Assembly: GCA_027596075.1 (NCBI GenBank)
Contig: JADGJC010000444.1
Coordinates: forward strand, 1,144-26,966
Reading direction: 5' to 3'
Length of the DNA: 25,823 nt
Source of the DNA: Rhizophlyctis rosea
Lineage: Eukaryota > Chytridiomycota > Chytridiomycetes > Rhizophlyctidales > Rhizophlyctidaceae
The stretch's first letter is position 1. The number at the start of each line of letters is the position of its first letter. Shown here piece by piece: positions 22,301-25,823 of the stretch. Under the pieces are notes generated by a model that searched no databases, was not told where the DNA came from, and was given only the letters and a program-made list of their open reading frames with translations. Position numbers and translations under genes: made by a program.

Positions 22301-25109
22301 AATCTGAGGAAAAGAACTTGCTGTTGATCGGTAAGACTGTTTGTCGAAAGGAGCGTGCGCTCAAAAATATGTAACTCAGCAATCTTTGCCCAAGCAGGTG
22401 GTCGGGACGGAACCCTGACGGCTTTCCGTTGGCTCTGGAATGGTGAGTGATGAGGCTTTCATCCTGCTGATTGGCTAATATGTGACTGATATGATGTATC
22501 ATCTCTCAGCATCCACCAATAGCCCAACACTCACCAACCCGGAAGTCCGCCGACTGGGTTTCTATCCAGTCCACCTGACCTCAGGTTGTTCTCCCTCCGA
22601 AGCAGTGGCGATTTCGGACCGGCCTTGGCGGATTCGGTTCAACCATTTGGGCAAAGTGGAGGTGGAGCGGATCGCTTTTGGGCATGTAAGTTCCTTCTTC
22701 AAGATAGATGTCCAGCAGGGTTGTGAGTTGCTCTTCCAAATGCAGATGTTTGACGTCAATCCCGTTCGATAGGTTTCACAAGCAGTGCAGTTCGCATACG
22801 AAGACGACGCGCAGGGACATTTGTTTGTTTGTGGAGATGATTTGCATATGGTGCAGATTGAGGAGAAGCCTCGATGGGATTTTAGGACTTTGGAGATTGG
22901 GAAGGTGGGTTGGTGGTAACTGCCTTTCTTTGTGTTTCCTTCATTGGCATATGTAGTACATTCCGCCCGCGATTTTCTCTCCTGCTCTTGGAAAAGGCAA
23001 AGTTCGTAATGGAGTCTTGATTTTTTTTTTCCTTCAGACGCCTCGACGTGTACTCTACGATTCGACGACGCGCGCACTCCTCGTCGCTACGACGGTCAAG
23101 GGAGGGTCGAGTTTGATTTCGGAGGTGTTGTTAGTGGATCCAGCAACGTGAGTCTTCCACGCATGTTGATCGCATTGATCGTCCACACTTTTCTAACCAC
23201 ATATGCAGCGGCTTCACACTCCTGAAAGAAACCCTCCCACGGAACGAGGTTGTATATTCTTTGAACAGTGAGTTGTTGGGCATCGTTCTCCGCTTGCTGT
23301 AACCTCTCAACAAAACCGCATGACTGACTTTTGTGTATATCTTCATACTAGTTTGGAAAGTCAAACAAGACAAACGATACATCGCGCTGGGGACGTACGG
23401 GTACCGGGAAACGCCGGATGGACCGGCGCAGAGCCGGGTGTTGGTGTATAATTTGAAGAGTTATGAGGGTGGGGCGGGGGGTGGGGTGAGGTTTCCATCG
23501 TTCTTGTTTTCGCAGCAATTGTGATATTGATGAACGGACTTCCTGTGTCAGGGACGACCGGTGTATAAGTTGAAGCGGTTGGGAGATAGGGTTTTGCCTG
23601 GGATGGTGCATGCGGTTTGTTCGTTTATGAATAGGTTGGTTCCTTTTCTTATGAGTTTGGAGCCGAGGGATGCGAGGCGGTCAGCGCAGCTGTTTTTGAG
23701 AATACGGAAACTAAATGACGTTGGGGTTGATTCCACCCGCAGCTACCTCGTCGCCGCGGCGGATACGACACTGTACCAGTTGAAGATTGATGCTGGAACG
23801 CGCAAGTAGGTTTGCTGCATTTGTTTCCCGCCGAAGTCGCTTTAGGTTTCCCGTGAGCGCATGTAAGAATAACGCTCATACATTCAACGTCAAACACAGA
23901 CTTGTAACAGGCGCCCAACTCAACATGCGCTGGCCGATTCAATCCCTGAGTCCTTTCGGGAAGTACATCGCGGTGGGCGGGCATCGGGAGAGCGTGTCGA
24001 TGGTGCAGTATGATATGCGGTTGAAGCAGTTTGTGTTTATTAAGAGGTGAGTTGAGGGGCCGTTGGAGTTAGGTGTGTTTCGGCAAAGTGGGTTTTTGAT
24101 TTATGATCCTCCTTTTCTTGTAGTGACCGAGTACCGAAAGTCGTTGCGGACTGTTTGGCGATCGATGAGAGGACGGTTTTGGCGACTGATAAGTTTGGGG
24201 CGGTGTTTGGGGTTGTTGTTGAGGATGGTGCGTTTTCCTTTGTCGGTTGCCTTGTGTTTTCAAATCGTCACTGACCAAAATTTGCATCGTCCAATCAGAC
24301 AACAGCATCGAACAATCCGTCGACACCTCCTTCCACTACAACCTCGGCGAATCCGTCATGCGCCTCCGAATGGGTCGTCTAACCCCCCTTCCCACCCCGC
24401 CCTGCTCTCCTTCCACCACCACCCTTCCCACAACTTTCCGCCACTCCGCATTCCCCCTCCCCACAACCGACTCCTCCTTTGCCGACGACGACGGCGCGTT
24501 TGATATTGGTTGGGGTGCGGAGACTTCTGGGGAAATGGAATTTGGAAGCCGGAGTAGTGAGGAAGAGAGTGTAGGGAGACAGGCAGTGGTGTATGGATGT
24601 GGGATGTTGGGAAGCTTGTTTTCGTTCTTGAGGATCGGGAGGGATGTGTGGGAGGTTTTGTGGGGTGTTCAGAGGGTTCTGGGGGTTTTTGATGGGACGA
24701 GGCCTTTGTTGGGTATGTGTGTTTGTGTTGTTTGTGTGTATGTCTTTTTGACTGGTCCATGTTTTGCGCTTCTTGTTTCTTGGTGGGGGATGTGAGCCCC
24801 CGAGTTCACATTCAGTTCCTTCCACGCACATCTGTCCTAACCCTCACCACCACAACCACAGGAAACAACCACACCACATACCGCTACCCGCCCAACCCCG
24901 GCACCCCACCAACAACACCCCAAACAGGAGGCTGCATAGACGGCGAATTCGTCTCCCAATTCTTGACGCTTTCAAATACGGACCAAAACCGCGTTATGGA
25001 ATTGTACCGTAACGTCGCGACGGACGAGAACCGACGAGCGGCGATTCGGGATGTGAGCGTGGCGGATGTCTGTAGAGTTATTGAGGGGTTGAATTCTCGG
25101 TGTGGGTGA
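19353..25109 (+). CDS. CPSF-A / MMS1-N family protein (DDB1/SF3B3-like beta-propeller scaffold)
   Basis: Exons: 19353-19472, 19535-19858, 19931-19995, 20055-20148, 20207-20307, 20365-20456, 20517-20578, 20639-20723, 20780-21036, 21086-21285, 21350-21450, 21515-21682, 21742-21982, 22084-22193, 22250-22330, 22398-22442, 22510-22685, 22773-22904, 23038-23147, 23209-23267, 23352-23485, 23552-23634, 23743-23805, 23900-24046, 24124-24227, 24299-24712, 24862-25109; 3816 nt, 1271 residues. Start: ATG 19353 (MDLFIYAKQ) reads into LQELIIVK, which splices to NNILEVAII. Family hallmarks: DILLCLSDSGYLTFLTY, RLLAVDPLCRAVIVSTFGQ, PILDFQL, KIQEVHGGLQ, GMWSMKF, SSGFDVGEGAITVGAL, LLVQVHRHAV, then the C-terminal CPSF-A region with RRVLYDSTTRALLVAT, YIALGTYGY, VLATDKFGAVFGVV, VVYGCGMLGSLFSF and GCIDGEFVSQFL. 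Such three-propeller proteins act in ubiquitin ligases, splicing or 3'-end processing. The wording of the first two hallmarks resembles a less-studied plant CPSF-A paralogue more than DDB1. Exon 13/14 is the least certain join. Confidence 0.9.
23467..23486 (+). other. G-run cluster across a splice donor in the CPSF-A gene
   Basis: Four or more G runs separated by single bases lie in the last 20 bases before, and include the first base of, the donor GTGAGG at 23486. A G4 on the pre-mRNA here could affect splice-site access; this is inference only. The encoded stretch is glycine-rich (EGGAGGG). Confidence 0.5.
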
Positions 25110-25353
25110 TGGTAATGTTTGGGGGTTTTGTATGTTAAATATAATGGTGATGAGAGGATGCCAACGTTGGTAGCAACAATATGACGATCCGCAATTCAAC
25201 AGCTGTTATATGTATGTTTCCAAAGTGTTTTTTGGTTGCAAGTCTAATTATAACAGAGGTGAACAGAACAAACCCTCTTTTCCCCCTCCCAAAAAAACTA
25301 CCAATATACAAAAACCACCCTCTACCTCATACATACTCCCCATTCCCAACACC
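25110..25353. other. Convergent 3' region
   Basis: 244 bp between the stop codons of the CPSF-A gene (plus) and pyruvate kinase (minus), presumably both 3' UTRs. The sequence becomes pyrimidine- and A-rich toward pyruvate kinase (from about 25270). No gene seen. Confidence 0.6.
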
Positions 25354-25589
25354 TTACTGCACCCACTCCGTAGGAACCGGCTGGTCCTCCACAACCTTCA
25401 ACACCCTCATAATATTAGTGCTACCGGCCGTAGACTCCAACACACCAGACGTAACAACAACAGGGTCACCCTTTTGCGCCATGCCGAGCTTAACGCCCCA
25501 CATCATGGCGCGCTGGATGATGTTCTCCGTGCCGTCCATGGAGTCGACGAGGAGTGGGTAGATGCCGCGGAGGACTTGGCATTGTCGTG
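25354..25589 (-). CDS. PYK: Pyruvate kinase, C-terminal exon (partial)
   Basis: Catalyses phosphoenolpyruvate plus ADP to pyruvate plus ATP, the last step of glycolysis in the cytosol. Only the final exon is present. It starts after a CCAAAG acceptor (AG at 25591-25590) and reads RQCQVLRGIYPLLVDSM, then GDPVVVTSGVLES and GSTNIMRVL, the standard end of the C-terminal allosteric domain, stopping after TEWVQ at 25354. Upstream, on minus, the sequence from 25590 to the contig edge shows no pyruvate kinase coding, so the contig ends inside the preceding intron. Roughly the last 78 of an expected 500 or so residues are seen. The gene runs off the window. Confidence 0.94.
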
Positions 25590-25734
25590 CTTTGGCAGGA
25601 GGAGGGGGGGGTTAGGAGGGGTGTGGGTTGTGGGAAAGCGGAGAAAGAATAAAAGTGCATTATAGCTACGCAAAGCTATGAAATGCCCAGACGACTCAAA
25701 CCAAAACCCATTTCGATGACAGCGGGCTATTTCT
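25590..25734 (-). other. Partial intron of pyruvate kinase
   Basis: Non-coding sequence upstream of the last pyruvate kinase exon. Read on minus it has a pyrimidine-rich run (CCTCCTAACCCCCCCCTCCTCC) before the acceptor, as expected of an intron 3' end. No upstream exon is seen before the G-rich contig edge. Confidence 0.55.
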
Positions 25735-25823
25735 CCCCGCCCGCCGGCCGGGCCCCGGCGCGGGCCGGGGGGGCGGGGGGCGCGCGGGCGGGGGGGGCGG
25801 GCGGGGGGCGGCGGGCCGGGGGC
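25735..25823. repeat. G-rich low-complexity contig edge
   Basis: The last 89 or so bases are nearly all G and C and become almost pure G runs toward the end. The change from ordinary sequence is abrupt. This mirrors the C-rich start of the window. A poly-G type sequencing or assembly artefact is the simplest reading. Confidence 0.75.

Noticed and set aside
22562..23077. 171-codon minus-strand ORF rich in Ser, Lys and Cys
   Set aside because: Antisense to several exons and introns of the CPSF-A gene, which has recognisable family motifs.
24247..24831. Overlapping long ORFs on both strands
   Set aside because: Arise from the C-rich then G-rich composition. Only the plus frame continues the CPSF-A domain (VVYGCGMLGSLFSF).
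25735..25823. Telomere or rDNA-like GC-rich end
   Set aside because: No regular short repeat unit and no rRNA-like sequence. The mirrored pattern at the other end suggests an artefact.

Overview
The window looks like a complete contig from an intron-rich, early-diverging fungus, most likely a chytrid. Three things point that way. Nearly every gene is broken by short GT-AG introns, mostly 41-110 bp. There is a tryptophan-rich ankyrin repeat protein of the GHV.VLEWWK..GL.LKYT type that I associate with chytrid genomes. The gene content (TIR domain, plant-type GH35 beta-galactosidase, a CPSF-A paralogue) is unusual for Dikarya. There are no bacterial operons, ribosome-binding sites, CRISPR arrays or recognisable transposons. 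Exon structures were built by eye from reading frame, splice consensus and family resemblance. In all five multi-exon genes the exon lengths sum to a multiple of three.

Layout: 1-40, C-rich contig edge. 446-2299 (-), nine-exon kynurenine/glutamine aminotransferase. 2300-2864, divergent promoter with a TCACGTGA palindrome. 2865-3434 (+), short WW-type ankyrin protein. 3435-4449, unresolved stretch open on both strands. 4450-7135 (+), ankyrin repeats fused by splicing to a C-terminal TIR domain, with two compensating single-base frame breaks in the ankyrin part. 7530-10776 (+), nine-exon type II membrane GH35 beta-galactosidase. 10777-12248, mostly non-coding with weak small ORFs. 12249-18810 (-), eleven-exon ZFC3H1/Red1-like nuclear RNA-surveillance protein. 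18811-19352, divergent promoter. 19353-25109 (+), 27-exon CPSF-A/MMS1-N (DDB1/SF3B3-like) protein. 25354-25589 (-), last exon of pyruvate kinase. 25735-25823, G-rich contig edge.

Most genes are single housekeeping loci with no sign of working together. The exceptions are the two adjacent ankyrin genes, which could mark an accessory recognition or defence-like neighbourhood, and the divergent ZFC3H1-like and CPSF-A pair, both from families active in nuclear RNA or DNA processing and sharing a 542-bp promoter. The most interesting locus is the ankyrin-TIR gene. The TIR fold only becomes visible after four introns are removed, and its NADase-type glutamate position is kept.
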